Assembly: GCA_964454335.1 (NCBI GenBank)
Contig: CAYVVT010000019.1
Coordinates: 1 to 57,722 of the forward strand
DNA from: CAYVVT01 sp964454335
Lineage (GTDB): Bacteria; Fidelibacterota; UBA8477; JABMPR01
Direction of reading: 5' to 3'
Length of the DNA: 57,722 nt
Made by a program: the position numbers and the translations under genes. The notes under the pieces are model-generated. The model made no database searches. It was not told where the DNA came from and saw only the letters and a list, made by a program, of their open reading frames with translations. Within the stretch, counting starts at the first letter, position 1, and each line of letters opens with the position of its first letter. Shown here in pieces: positions 35,301 through 45,437 of the stretch.

Positions 35301-35849
35301 ATGAGCCTCTTCGAATACATTATGGTACTCACATCCATTCTCATCAGTTTGGGGATCGCAGAATTGCTATACGGCGTTGTTCGCGTTTTGCGTTCAGAGT
35401 TCCAGGAAAGGTTATTCCTGCCCCAGGCCGCCTGGGCCCTGTTCCTGTTCCTGCACCTCATCGTCATCTGGTGGTCCCGCTGGGACCTGCATGAGAATTT
35501 CGAATGGAATTTCATCCAGTTGCTGCTCTCTCTGGCAGCACCAATCCTGCTGTTTATCCTGTGTGGCTTGATTTTTCCATTGAAAGAAGTAGCGCGTGAT
35601 CATTATTACCGCTTGAGGAAGCCATTCTTCTCCATCCTGTTCCTCATCGCGATCATCGATCTGCTGCATGAGATCCTTATCGAAGGAAGTCCAATTCTCA
35701 GTCTGGCGACACCCACTGTTCTGGTGATGGCCGTTGCCATTATCGCAGCCCGCTTCTCACAAAAGGACCTGGTCCATGGCATTGCGGCGCTGGTTTGCGT
35801 GGCTACTGTGCTGTTCTTCATATCGATGACAGTATTCGAACTGAATTGA
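35301..35849 (+). CDS. Small polytopic membrane protein, function unknown
   Basis: A 182-residue protein with about six hydrophobic segments and charged ends. The first helix holds MVLTSILISLGIAELLYGV, with a Trp-rich block (HLIVIWWSRWDLHENFEWNF) between helices. It follows the TPR protein by 26 bases and may be cotranscribed. I recognise no named family. The ATG at 35301 has only a weak upstream site (GGAATG). Confidence 0.7.
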   Translation: MSLFEYIMVLTSILISLGIAELLYGVVRVLRSEFQERLFLPQAAWALFLFLHLIVIWWSRWDLHENFEWNFIQLLLSLAAPILLFILCGLIFPLKEVARDHYYRLRKPFFSILFLIAIIDLLHEILIEGSPILSLATPTVLVMAVAIIAARFSQKDLVHGIAALVCVATVLFFISMTVFELN

Positions 35850-35906
35850 TCTGCTCCGATAGCACCTGTTCAAAGTGAATGTGATCAAGATCCCTGTAAC
35901 AGAATA

Positions 35907-35936
35907 TTGACTTCCATCATCACGATTATTCATTAT
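35907..35936 (+). promoter_or_regulatory. Candidate sigma-70-like promoter of the subtilisin gene
   Basis: TTGACT (35907-35912, 5/6 match to TTGACA) and CATTAT (35931-35936, 4/6 match to TATAAT) are 18 bases apart. They lie about 58 bases upstream of the chosen ATG. Promoters in the FCB group often differ from this consensus, so this is tentative. Confidence 0.3.
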
Positions 35937-35993
35937 TATCGGCCTGTTATCGGCATGAACTTCAAAACCAGAAACATACATGAGGAGAGCACG

Positions 35994-38900
35994 ATGAAGC
36001 TCCGCGTATCTTTCCTGTTAACCTTTGTCCTGATCCTGGCCTTCGGCTTCACATCAGCCGTTTATGCCGTTGGTGTGGCTGATGAGATGGAATATGATTC
36101 AGAAGGTCGCCCCCTCTGGCTTGAGAACCAGATCTATGTGAAATTCAAACAGGCTGTCCGTTCGAACCCTGATGAGATGATCATCACGGAAACGGGCATT
36201 CCTTCAGTTGATGACAAGTTATTTCAATTGGGAGTTGAGGAGCTTCAGCGCAGCTTTCGCCAGAAACCCATTCCGGTTGATAAGAATTACCCGGATCTGA
36301 CCAAGATCTATACCCTGAACCTGCCTGTTGGTACGAGCATTGAGGGTGCAATACAATTCTTGAACTCGGATCCCAACGTGCAATATGCGGAACGGGTACC
36401 CGCCAACCACCCCGACGAGACCCCAAATGATCCAGAATACGCCAACCAGTATGCCCTCCAGCTTGTCAGGGCATCCAACGCCTGGAACGTTCATAAGGGT
36501 GAGGACGGCGATTCTGTCGTCGTCGTCGGGATTTGTGATTCAGGTGTTGATTGGCAGCATCCCGACCTTCAGCCCAATATGTATCACCGCCTGGGCGAGG
36601 ATGCCGATGGTGATGGGGTAGTCCTCGAACTCATTGACGGTAATTGGGTGTTTGATCCCGATGATGTCAATGGAGTCGATGATGACAACAATGGATATGT
36701 AGACGATTTCATCGGTTGGGATTTTGCCTCAGATGGGCCGGATGAATATGACAATGATCCTGATGACTCGGCAAATAGATATCACGGAACGCATGTTGCC
36801 GGAATTGCAGCTGCAGTCACCGACAATGAAATTGGTGTAGCCTCCGTAAGCTGGAATGTGAAGATCCTGGGGACCTCACATTCCAGTGTGAGCAGTGGGG
36901 GCATCAGCCAGGCTTACTCCGGTCTTGTGTATCTGGCTGAGAACGGTGCAGACGTGATCAACGCCAGTTGGGGAAGTAGTGGGTACTCACAGTCGAATGC
37001 GGCAGTCATTGAATACATTACCGCTCTTGGTGCCATCTTTGTTACTTCCGCGGGGAACACAGGTAGAAATGAAGAGAGGACACCCTCTTCCTATCCTGGC
37101 GCCATCAGCGTCACATCAGTCGGACAAAATGATTTTGCAGTTGCCTCAACAACGCATGGGATCAGTCATGACCTCGCTGCCCCGGGTGACAACATCCTGA
37201 GCACCTGGCCGGGGGGAGGATACAACGCCATCGGGGGAACTTCCATGGCTTCTCCCATGGTAGCTGGTGTGTTCGCCCTGTTGAAATCCATGCATCCAGA
37301 CTGGTCCCACGACGATCTGGTGAAGCAGGTCCTCTGGACAACCGATGACATCGACGAGATCAATCCACATGTAGCGGGCCTTATGGGCACCGGGCGTGTG
37401 AATGCCCACCGATCACTTATCGAATCAGATGTTTATCCAGAATATTTCGAGATAGAGAGCGCAGAACTCATTTCATCCGATGCCAGCCTGCTGGAGGGTT
37501 TTCTCGAACCTGGGGATGAGGTAGAGCTTAGTCTGGTACTCCGCAACTGGACCCATGTTCTGGGAGATTCAGCGGCGACCTTCACCCTTTCATCTTCTGA
37601 TCCAGACATAGTCTTTACCAACTCGACTTTCCAGGATACGATCCTTCCAGATAATTTCTTCACCGTTGAGGGACCATTCACCTTCTCTGTGGATGCCGAT
37701 GCGAATACAGAAGTTGCAGAATTGTGGCTGGTCATTGAATCGGATCGGGGAGGGTTCGCACCCAGCGACACTATTCGCTACCCCGTGATCGTGAATACCA
37801 CACAGCTTTCCCTGGATTTCCTGGATCTGTATCTAAACTACGGGGATGTTCATTCGGAACTGGTGACCATCACCAACACTGCCTCGGGGGAGGTTTCCTT
37901 CACTGCGGGAGCATTCAATCTAAATCCGGAATCGATCCTGTTCCATCTCGATACCTACAATGCATATGATGGTCTTTCATGGTGGTGCGGAGATCCATCT
38001 ATCAACGGTTATCCAAATGGAACACTTCAATTTATGGATCTGCCGCCGCTGGACCTCAGTGGTTCCTCCAACCCCATGTTGACATTCATGGTGGACTGGG
38101 ACATCGAAGAGGCGAATGGGGAACCACCCTTTGACGGCTGGGATGGTGCCAACGTCTGGGTGTCTACTGACGGTGGAGACAATTTTGAGATCATGCTGCC
38201 AGTCACACCAGCCTATACTGCCGATGCACTGTACTCCTTCGGTATCGTTTGGGGTCTTGGCTCGGTTCCCGGCTGGACTGGTCAGAACGCCGACTACCTC
38301 GCCGCAGAATTCGATCTGAGCGCTTACGCTTCTGAGGAAGTCGTCGTTCGTTTCGCCTTCGCTTCTGATCCCGCTGTAACTGGTGGTGGATTGTGGGTGG
38401 ACAACATCGTCGTAGCGGATGATAATGGGTCGCTATTTGAGAATAATGGATTCGCTGGTGGCGGTCTTGTACTCGAAGGCTACCCCACGAATCTGGTTCC
38501 ATCAGAGTGGGTTGAATTCCCCAATGGAGAAGGAACCGTAACAGGCAACAGTACCTACGATCTGCAGATGGATGTGAACACGCGCAGTCTTGCACCAGGC
38601 GCTTACAATAGCACTGCCGTTCTCCTGCTTGAAGAGGAACACATTATCGGAGACATCCCCATCTCTCTCACCCTCACGGCACCGGCCCACGATGTCGGTA
38701 TTGATGGCTATAGCATCAGTGACGGTGTACTCACCCTGCTGAAAGAACGCTTCATCACTGCTGATCTCAGCAATCGTGGACTCAATGATGAGAATGAGTT
38801 CCTGGTTGTCTGTAATATCATGGATGAGGATGAGACGCCGCTGTATACAGATACTGTGACGGTAGACGGCATTGCACAGTATGAGACTTTGGCCGTGACC

Positions 38901-39779
38901 TTTGCCGGTTTCACACCGATGGACAGCGGGCTTCTGGATGTTGAGATCCAGCTCCATGGTCTTGAGGAAGACTATAACGACTTCAATAATGTCTACACCG
39001 AAGCCACAGAGGTTCTGAATCTGGTAGATACCTTTAGCGACGATACCGGAATATGGACCATGGATGGCTGGGGACTGACAAGCGGTGTGGTGGGTCACAC
39101 TGATATATTCTCAGCCCATGTCAACGCCGGTACCATCCCCTATGGTCCGGACATGAATTCGACAATGAGCTGGGCAGATCCCATCGACGTCAGTGAACTG
39201 GAAGATCTCGTAGTGACCTACTGGACCATATTCCTCACGGAAGATTACGTGGATGTCTGTTATTTCGAGGCCAGCACAGATGGTCTGAACTGGGTATCGT
39301 TCAATGAGCACAGCGGTTCCGGACTGCAGTGGGTGCAGTGGGAGATCCAGCTTGGCGATTTCATCGCCGATGCTGAGGATCTGTGGTTCCGTTTTAGATT
39401 CGAATCAAATGAAAGCGTTCATATGAATGGCGTGTTCATCGATGACGTAGAGCTCTGGACACAGGATTATACCGGAATTACCGGGGAGCATGTTCTACCC
39501 GAAGAATTCCGGGTTCACCAGAACTATCCGAATCCCTTCAATCCAGTCACCCGCATACAGTATGAGCTTCCCTCAGCCACTGAGGTTCAGGTGCAGATCT
39601 TCGACATCCGCGGTCGTCTGATCACCACATTGGCCGATACCTGGCAGGATGCTGGCTACTATGAACTGGAATGGCAGGGGTTGAACCAGTTCGGTCAGTC
39701 TGTCAGTACCGGTGTTTACCTTGCACGGGTAAATGCAGGTCCAGATTCTGAAGTGATCAAGATGGTCTACTTGAAGTAA
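35994..39779 (+). CDS. Secreted subtilisin-family serine peptidase with T9SS sorting tail
   Basis: A 1261-residue S8 peptidase. ATG 35994 has GAGGAGAG upstream and opens with a signal peptide (MKLRVSFLLTFVLILAFGF); the longer start at 35907 would bury it. An inhibitory propeptide (about 35-140) precedes the catalytic domain, with Asp about 180 (GICDSGVDW), His about 266 (YHGTHVAG), Asn in VTSAGNTG and Ser about 417 (GGTSMASP). The insert DADGDG...DDDNNGYVDD is probably a calcium loop. Several beta-rich modules follow (about 500-1170), including two MAM-like segments, and then the T9SS type A tail with HQNYPNPFNPVTRIQYELP. It probably degrades extracellular protein. A strong terminator follows. 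Confidence 0.95.
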   Translation: MKLRVSFLLTFVLILAFGFTSAVYAVGVADEMEYDSEGRPLWLENQIYVKFKQAVRSNPDEMIITETGIPSVDDKLFQLGVEELQRSFRQKPIPVDKNYPDLTKIYTLNLPVGTSIEGAIQFLNSDPNVQYAERVPANHPDETPNDPEYANQYALQLVRASNAWNVHKGEDGDSVVVVGICDSGVDWQHPDLQPNMYHRLGEDADGDGVVLELIDGNWVFDPDDVNGVDDDNNGYVDDFIGWDFASDGPDEYDNDPDDSANRYHGTHVAGIAAAVTDNEIGVASVSWNVKILGTSHSSVSSGGISQAYSGLVYLAENGADVINASWGSSGYSQSNAAVIEYITALGAIFVTSAGNTGRNEERTPSSYPGAISVTSVGQNDFAVASTTHGISHDLAAPGDNILSTWPGGGYNAIGGTSMASPMVAGVFALLKSMHPDWSHDDLVKQVLWTTDDIDEINPHVAGLMGTGRVNAHRSLIESDVYPEYFEIESAELISSDASLLEGFLEPGDEVELSLVLRNWTHVLGDSAATFTLSSSDPDIVFTNSTFQDTILPDNFFTVEGPFTFSVDADANTEVAELWLVIESDRGGFAPSDTIRYPVIVNTTQLSLDFLDLYLNYGDVHSELVTITNTASGEVSFTAGAFNLNPESILFHLDTYNAYDGLSWWCGDPSINGYPNGTLQFMDLPPLDLSGSSNPMLTFMVDWDIEEANGEPPFDGWDGANVWVSTDGGDNFEIMLPVTPAYTADALYSFGIVWGLGSVPGWTGQNADYLAAEFDLSAYASEEVVVRFAFASDPAVTGGGLWVDNIVVADDNGSLFENNGFAGGGLVLEGYPTNLVPSEWVEFPNGEGTVTGNSTYDLQMDVNTRSLAPGAYNSTAVLLLEEEHIIGDIPISLTLTAPAHDVGIDGYSISDGVLTLLKERFITADLSNRGLNDENEFLVVCNIMDEDETPLYTDTVTVDGIAQYETLAVTFAGFTPMDSGLLDVEIQLHGLEEDYNDFNNVYTEATEVLNLVDTFSDDTGIWTMDGWGLTSGVVGHTDIFSAHVNAGTIPYGPDMNSTMSWADPIDVSELEDLVVTYWTIFLTEDYVDVCYFEASTDGLNWVSFNEHSGSGLQWVQWEIQLGDFIADAEDLWFRFRFESNESVHMNGVFIDDVELWTQDYTGITGEHVLPEEFRVHQNYPNPFNPVTRIQYELPSATEVQVQIFDIRGRLITTLADTWQDAGYYELEWQGLNQFGQSVSTGVYLARVNAGPDSEVIKMVYLK

Positions 39780-39804
39780 TCAGTAAAAAGTAAGATGTCA
39801 GAGT

Positions 39805-39838
39805 AAAGCCCTCGGAATTTCCGGGGGCTTTCTTTTTA
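39805..39838 (+). terminator. Rho-independent terminator
   Basis: An 11-bp stem (AAAGCCCTCGG at 39805-39815, CCGGGGGCTTT at 39821-39831, one G-T pair) with loop AATTT is followed by CTTTTTAT. It lies 26 bases past the subtilisin stop. The A-run on the left arm means it may also serve the converging minus-strand gene. Confidence 0.9.
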
Positions 39839-39858
39839 TCGGAATGATCTTCTGATGA

Positions 39859-41328
39859 CTATTCTGTAAGCTGCAGAGACTGGGGTTGCTCGTTTGAGAA
39901 TGGCACTACGGGGAATCGCGCTGCCATCCAGGCCTGAATACCACCATTCACATTGCGTACACGGAAGCCCTGAGCCTGCAGGAAGGCCGTGGCATAAGTG
40001 GAACGTACACCTGAGCGGCAGTAGACGGCCAGGGGTTTATCCGTTGGTAATTCATCCAGGTTCAGGGAGAGTCGCAAGTGAGCACTATGACTGGCATCGG
40101 GTAGGTACCCGATTTCCTGCAGCTCAGAGATCCGTCGGACATCTACGGGGTGGATGGCCTGGACATCGATGAGTTCGGCCAGTTCCTCCACATTCACGTC
40201 GCTCACCGCCTGTATATGACCATTCTCCCGGGCAAAGTGCAACAGATCCTCTGGTGTCAGCACACCCGCGATATTGTCCAGGCCCACCCGAATGAGATCC
40301 CGCACCGCCTCCTCTAAGCGTTCGGGTCTCACAATGAGATAAATATTGCGCTCTGGATCGATGTAGGCACCAGCCAATGTGTTGAACTGGGCATCCAGGG
40401 GAGCGAAGATCGAACCCGGGAGATGTCCGGCCTTGAAATCATACCAGCTCCGGGTGTCCAGGAAGACGTTCTCTTCCTTTTTCAGCAGGGCTTCAATATC
40501 ATGCAAGGATATGTGCGCTGGCTCCGGTAATCCATCCAACACCGGCGGTCCCTGTCGATTCCATTGGCGCATGCGTCCGAAATAGGCGGGAGGTTCCGGT
40601 TGTGCATCCAGGATATGATCGACAAAATGTGCTTCATCGACTGCCGCGCGGATGGCGATGTTCTGACTCAACTCCTTCTCCACGGTGGAAGAGGGAAATG
40701 GACTCATGGATTTGCCACAGGCCGATCCGGCTCCATGACCGGGGTAGACTTTGAAATGACCCGGCAATTCCCTGAACCGATCCAGTGACCTGTAAATGGT
40801 CCTGGCCGCAGATCTGAAATCCTCCTCACTACCACCGGTGGTGCCCATGAGATCGGGGCGCCCGACATCACCCACAAAAACAAAATCTCCGGAAAGAATG
40901 GCAGGCGGTGTACTATCGCTGTCACTCCGGTCAGATGCTACATAGGATACATGTTCGGGACTGTGACCGGGTGTGTGCAGGACCTTGATGGTCACCTCAC
41001 CAAGCGTGATCGTATCTCCATCATGCATCCATTGGTGATCGTAGTCCCCATTTTCGATCCACTGGTAGCGCCAATCGGGATGATCACTCTGAAAGGCATA
41101 GATCCTTATTCCGGGTTGAGAAGCGAATTCTCGAACTCCTGAGACGAAATCGGCGTGAATGTGGGTTTCGGCCACTGCGACGATGTGCTTGCCCAACTGT
41201 TCAGCGAACTGGCGATAGGAGTCCACATCCCGCATGGGATCGATGACGATGGCTTCATCTGTATCATCACTGGCTACCAGATATGAGAATTGCGCCAGTT
41301 TCGGCTCGTAGATCTGTTTTATGATCAA
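39859..41328 (-). CDS. Persulfide dioxygenase-like MBL fold fused to two rhodanese domains
   Basis: A 489-residue enzyme. The metallo-beta-lactamase domain (about 1-245) carries THIHADFVSG, HTPGHSPEH, a distal Asp in SGDFVFVGDVG, and YPGHGAGSACG, as in persulfide dioxygenases that oxidise glutathione or other low-molecular-weight persulfides. The first rhodanese domain (about 275-365) has no Cys at the active-site loop (YLIVRPERLE), so it is probably structural. The second (about 385-475) has VYCRSGVRSTYA with an intact Cys. The start codon is TTG with GGGAGG upstream. It acts in sulfide/persulfide detoxification, and stands alone, divergent from the envelope operon. Confidence 0.9.
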   Translation of the reverse strand: MIIKQIYEPKLAQFSYLVASDDTDEAIVIDPMRDVDSYRQFAEQLGKHIVAVAETHIHADFVSGVREFASQPGIRIYAFQSDHPDWRYQWIENGDYDHQWMHDGDTITLGEVTIKVLHTPGHSPEHVSYVASDRSDSDSTPPAILSGDFVFVGDVGRPDLMGTTGGSEEDFRSAARTIYRSLDRFRELPGHFKVYPGHGAGSACGKSMSPFPSSTVEKELSQNIAIRAAVDEAHFVDHILDAQPEPPAYFGRMRQWNRQGPPVLDGLPEPAHISLHDIEALLKKEENVFLDTRSWYDFKAGHLPGSIFAPLDAQFNTLAGAYIDPERNIYLIVRPERLEEAVRDLIRVGLDNIAGVLTPEDLLHFARENGHIQAVSDVNVEELAELIDVQAIHPVDVRRISELQEIGYLPDASHSAHLRLSLNLDELPTDKPLAVYCRSGVRSTYATAFLQAQGFRVRNVNGGIQAWMAARFPVVPFSNEQPQSLQLTE

Positions 41329-41513
41329 GGGCTATATTCCTCCCTGATTCCTGTATACGCGGTCATTCATGATAGAACTACTCATATTCTAGTCCAGGCC
41401 TGTGCCGGTTCCTAACTGTTATTTCAAGCTGTCGTCCTCCTGACTTGGAAGGGATTGTGTCTCGATTAACTTTTTTGTCTGAACTTGTGATCCACAGTAT
41501 CATTGAATGGTAA

Positions 41514-44336
41514 ATGGGTAAGCGCATAAACAGATACCAACCCCGTTTCACTGCAGCGACGCTGCTGAGCCTGCTCCTGCTGGTGAGCGTTCTTCAGGCT
41601 CAATTCTATTTTGGCCGCAACAAGATCCAGTATGAACAATTCGACTGGCGAGTGCTGTCCACCGAACATTTCAATATCTTCTACTATCCCCAGGAGGAGC
41701 AGGTGGCCAGGGCGGCGGCACATTTTGCCGAAGAAGCCTTCGACAAAATGGAGGTCAGATTCAATCATACCATCGGTGAGAGCATCCCGTTGATCATATA
41801 TAGCAATCATATCCATTTTCAACAGACGAACGTACTACCCTCTCATATTCCGGAGGGAGTGGGTGGGTTTTTCGAGTTCCTCAAACAGCGAGTGGTGATC
41901 CCCTATCTCGGAAGTATCGATGATTTTCGCCACGTGATCCAGCATGAGTTGGTACATGTCTTCATGCATAACAAGATCTGGGCTGTATCCCGGGACCTCA
42001 GACCGCTGGACGCTCCCGGTTTCCCACTCTGGTTCACCGAGGGACTCGCCGAACTCTGGTCTGACGGCTGGGACAGCCAGGCTGAACTCATCATCCGTGA
42101 CGCCGTATTACACGATTACCTCTTCCCCCTGAACAGCTTCGAACTCTACAGTTCAGGATTCTTGCTTTACAAGGAAGGACAGGCGTTTCTCAGGTTCTAC
42201 GAGCAGGAGTATACCGCCGATCGCCTGCGTGCCCTGATGGAAGACTACTGGCAGTATGAAAGTTTTGAAGAAGCCGTCACGGCGGTATCTGGCCGGGACT
42301 TCGATGACATCGTTTCAGATTGGCGCCTGGCCTTGAAGAAGGAATATGCCACACCGCTGCAGGATCAGGACATTTTCCCGGTGAATGTTTTCCAGATCAC
42401 AGAGGAAGGTGCAAACGCCAGTCCTGCGGTATACACAGATTCCCAGGGCAACAGGAGGGTGGCGTATATCAGCACCCGGAACGGGTATTTGGATATCTAT
42501 CACAAACAGCTTGTCGGAGGGAAGGCTGAACCACTGATCCGTGGCGAACGTGAGGCCAAACGTGAATCACTGCACTTCCTGCGCTCCGGGATCCATGTGA
42601 ACGATCAGGGACAGCTGGCCTACGTGTCCAAGCTGGGGCCCAGGGATGTCATCCGTCTATACGATATTGCAGAACAGACAGACGTTCTGACCATGCAGCA
42701 TCCTGATATCGTAAGCATTTCCTCCCCCAAATGGTCCCCGGACGGGGCTGAGGTCGTTTTTAGTGGCCACGATCCGGGAGGTCAGGTGGATCTGTACCGC
42801 TGGAATACCCTTAGTGATGAGATCGAACAGCTCACCGATGACATCTTCAGTGATGATGATCCTCATTTCGGACCTTTTGGACGCTACATCGTGTTCAGTT
42901 CAGACAGGGGTCAGGAGTCCATCAGCGATGCCCGGGACATCTGCATTCTGGATACGAAGGATCACCAGGTCAGGCTTCTCACACGCGATACGTACGTCAA
43001 CACGGAGCCCATCTGGCACTGGCGTTCACCAGACATGCTGTATTATCTCTCGGATGCATCCGGTACAGCCAATGCGTGGCAGCTGAAAATGAGCTTTGGC
43101 GAAGGTGGTGACATCTCAGCTCTGGGCAGGCGGCAGCTCACCGATTATCACACGGGGCTGGAAAACCTGCAGGTAACCTCGGACGACAGTCTGCTGGTGA
43201 GTGTGTTCCAGAAGTACAGCTTCCAGCTGCATCATCTGCCGGTTCAGACGGACAGCGTATTCCAATATGTGAATCTGGCGGGACTCCAATCCCCAGGCCC
43301 GGCCTGGACTATACCGGCCCAACCTCTTGAATACAGTAATGAATCGAGACCTTACAAGCTCAAGTACAGCCTGGATTTTGCTCAGACCTCTGTGGCCTAT
43401 GATCCCATCTTCGGATATCTGGGCGGTGCTCAACTGGGGATCAGCGACGTCATGGGGGATCGCTATTATCATTTTCTCCTGGCGAATACCGCGCAGACCC
43501 AGAGCGAATTTTTGAGCCGCTTCAACGTAGCCGTGACCCTTGTGGATCTGGCCAAACGAAGTAACCGCGCTCTGGGTATCTTCCGTTTTGCCAATGACTA
43601 TTTTGATCCCTACCAAGGATTCTACGAGGAACAGGCACTGGGTACCCGGATGGCCTTGAATTACCCCATCGATGTCTTCCGGCGGATTGAGTTCAGTACC
43701 TCATTCTGGCAATCCTACAAGAAATTCTATGGTGATGATCCCGTGCGTTCCTATCTCATCTCTAATTATGTCTCCTACGTGCACGACAATTCCCTGTGGA
43801 CCTACACCGGTCCCATCGATGGATTTCGCATCAGACTCACCGTGGGACCTACTTTCGATTTTCAGAGAGCCCGGATCCATAACTACACCGCCATGGCAGA
43901 TTTGCGATCCTATTATCGGATCCTGCCCAACCTGACCTTTGCTCAGCGTACGACGGCCTGGGTGAACGAGGGTATCGATATTCATCGCTTCTACATAGGT
44001 GGAAGCTGGGGTCTAAGGGGTTACGGTTTTGGCCAGATCTACGGACAGAAGTACATCCTCCTGAACCAGGAACTGCGCTTCCCGTTTGCCCAGAACGTGT
44101 CCATCGGCTTCAAAAGCGCCAACGTAGGTCTGGCACCGATCCGTGGAGCCCTGTTCGTCGATGCCGGGAACGCATGGGACAATGACTACCCGGGATTTAT
44201 CGGCAGTATGGGTGTGGGACTGCGGGGTGTCCTCATGGGTGCCCTGGTCCTGCGACTCGATATGGGACGAACGACCGACTTCAATACGGTGGACAACGAT
44301 TGGTTCTTCCAGTTTTTCTTTGGATGGGACTATTAG
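41514..44336 (+). CDS. Outer-membrane barrel protein fused to peptidase-like domain and TolB-type propeller
   Basis: A 940-residue envelope protein with a signal peptide (about 1-30). Residues about 40-280 form a peptidase MA-like domain with HELVH (about 144-148) and the downstream Glu in WFTEGLAELW (about 174). Residues about 290-590 are WD40/TolB-type propeller repeats (SPKWSPDGAEVVFSG). Residues about 620-940 look like an Omp85/BamA-type barrel: alternating aromatic strands, GGSWGLRGYGFGQIYG, LFVDAGNAWD, and a last strand ending in FGWDY. It begins a packed operon of envelope proteins. It may degrade or sense misfolded surface proteins, or aid insertion. The role is inferred from domains only. 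Confidence 0.82.
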   Translation: MGKRINRYQPRFTAATLLSLLLLVSVLQAQFYFGRNKIQYEQFDWRVLSTEHFNIFYYPQEEQVARAAAHFAEEAFDKMEVRFNHTIGESIPLIIYSNHIHFQQTNVLPSHIPEGVGGFFEFLKQRVVIPYLGSIDDFRHVIQHELVHVFMHNKIWAVSRDLRPLDAPGFPLWFTEGLAELWSDGWDSQAELIIRDAVLHDYLFPLNSFELYSSGFLLYKEGQAFLRFYEQEYTADRLRALMEDYWQYESFEEAVTAVSGRDFDDIVSDWRLALKKEYATPLQDQDIFPVNVFQITEEGANASPAVYTDSQGNRRVAYISTRNGYLDIYHKQLVGGKAEPLIRGEREAKRESLHFLRSGIHVNDQGQLAYVSKLGPRDVIRLYDIAEQTDVLTMQHPDIVSISSPKWSPDGAEVVFSGHDPGGQVDLYRWNTLSDEIEQLTDDIFSDDDPHFGPFGRYIVFSSDRGQESISDARDICILDTKDHQVRLLTRDTYVNTEPIWHWRSPDMLYYLSDASGTANAWQLKMSFGEGGDISALGRRQLTDYHTGLENLQVTSDDSLLVSVFQKYSFQLHHLPVQTDSVFQYVNLAGLQSPGPAWTIPAQPLEYSNESRPYKLKYSLDFAQTSVAYDPIFGYLGGAQLGISDVMGDRYYHFLLANTAQTQSEFLSRFNVAVTLVDLAKRSNRALGIFRFANDYFDPYQGFYEEQALGTRMALNYPIDVFRRIEFSTSFWQSYKKFYGDDPVRSYLISNYVSYVHDNSLWTYTGPIDGFRIRLTVGPTFDFQRARIHNYTAMADLRSYYRILPNLTFAQRTTAWVNEGIDIHRFYIGGSWGLRGYGFGQIYGQKYILLNQELRFPFAQNVSIGFKSANVGLAPIRGALFVDAGNAWDNDYPGFIGSMGVGLRGVLMGALVLRLDMGRTTDFNTVDNDWFFQFFFGWDY

Positions 44337-45437
44337 ATGCCGCGTCTGAGGATCAGCCCGCTGCTGTGGGGTATCGCCACAGTGCTCAGTATCATGGCCT
44401 GTGCACCGGGTTTGCATGAGCATTTCCAGGTGACCCATCTCAGCGTTGAAGCTGCGAATTGGCGGTCGCCACCCGATTCCGTCTGGCAGCAGAAATTGAG
44501 ATCACCAGTCAGGCATATGCTGTATCTGGGTGCTGCACAGATGCTCGTCATCAGCGATCATGGCGAGTTCTACAGCCTGGACCTGGGCAATGGTGAGCGC
44601 AGCAGCCGGATCTGGCAGCCTGTTCGTGAACCTACTGATCCGGTTCTCCTGGATCGTGAAAATGGGATCCTGTACTTCTCCTCGTTGACAGACCGGAAGA
44701 CCTTCGCCATGGATCTGCAGGCGGATGAGATCCTCTGGGTACAAAAGCTCGATGAACTCCAGGGAAAGATGATCCTGACCAAGGATGGACTCCATGTGGT
44801 CCAGGGGAAACGGACGATCCTTTCGCTTGATCCGGAAAGTGGAGAACAGACCAGGCAGATCACTCTGCGGGAAAGCGTGGCCAGTGGTCTGCATGTTCTC
44901 GGAAACGAGGTCTTTCTCATTACTGAAAACGGGATGCTGCAGATTTATTCCACTTCCCTCCAACCCCTTTTCAATCTGGATATCGGAACGACTCCCCGCC
45001 CTGCCGTCCAAACCACCGACACAGGTCTGCTGGTGGTAGATGCAGCCGGACACCTGCGATTGTTCGATTCACGGACCAGGTCGATGACGCTGAAAATGGA
45101 TATGGTTGCAGAATTCTTCACACCTCCGTTGATCAGGGATTCACTCCTGATCACGGCCCAGGCTCATGGAGCGGTCAGATGCATTCAATTACCTGAGGCG
45201 GAAGAACTCTGGGATTACCGGATGGAAGGTCTGGTGAATCAACCCCTGACCATTCGGGACGACGTTGTCCTGGTTCCCAATTCAAGAGGTTTCATCATCG
45301 GGCTCGATCTTGACAGCGGCAAAGAGCTATGGCGGCTGCCGCTCCACGGTGTTATAGACAAACTGAGTTATCTCGCCGACGGATTGCTGGTGGTGGATGA
45401 CAGGCGGAACATGCGATTCTTCAGGATCCCGCAATGA
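44337..45437 (+). CDS. BamB-like PQQ-type beta-propeller lipoprotein
   Basis: A 366-residue exported protein. It has a signal with a lipobox (LSIMAC, Cys about 22). The body is a PQQ-type propeller with repeated pieces such as LYFSSLTDRKTFAMDLQADEILW, ILSLDPESG and IIGLDLDSGKELWRLP. This is the fold of BamB, the lipoprotein that helps the outer-membrane barrel machinery. It starts on the base after the stop of the barrel/propeller gene (TAG then ATG), so its product probably acts with that protein. The next gene overlaps its stop by four bases. Confidence 0.85.
   Translation: MPRLRISPLLWGIATVLSIMACAPGLHEHFQVTHLSVEAANWRSPPDSVWQQKLRSPVRHMLYLGAAQMLVISDHGEFYSLDLGNGERSSRIWQPVREPTDPVLLDRENGILYFSSLTDRKTFAMDLQADEILWVQKLDELQGKMILTKDGLHVVQGKRTILSLDPESGEQTRQITLRESVASGLHVLGNEVFLITENGMLQIYSTSLQPLFNLDIGTTPRPAVQTTDTGLLVVDAAGHLRLFDSRTRSMTLKMDMVAEFFTPPLIRDSLLITAQAHGAVRCIQLPEAEELWDYRMEGLVNQPLTIRDDVVLVPNSRGFIIGLDLDSGKELWRLPLHGVIDKLSYLADGLLVVDDRRNMRFFRIPQ

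Noticed and set aside
39859..41328. EanB-type ergothioneine synthase role for the rhodanese protein
   Set aside because: It is a metallo-beta-lactamase/rhodanese fusion, is on the other strand and is 6.5 kb from egtB. EgtB already covers sulfur insertion, so a link is not supported.
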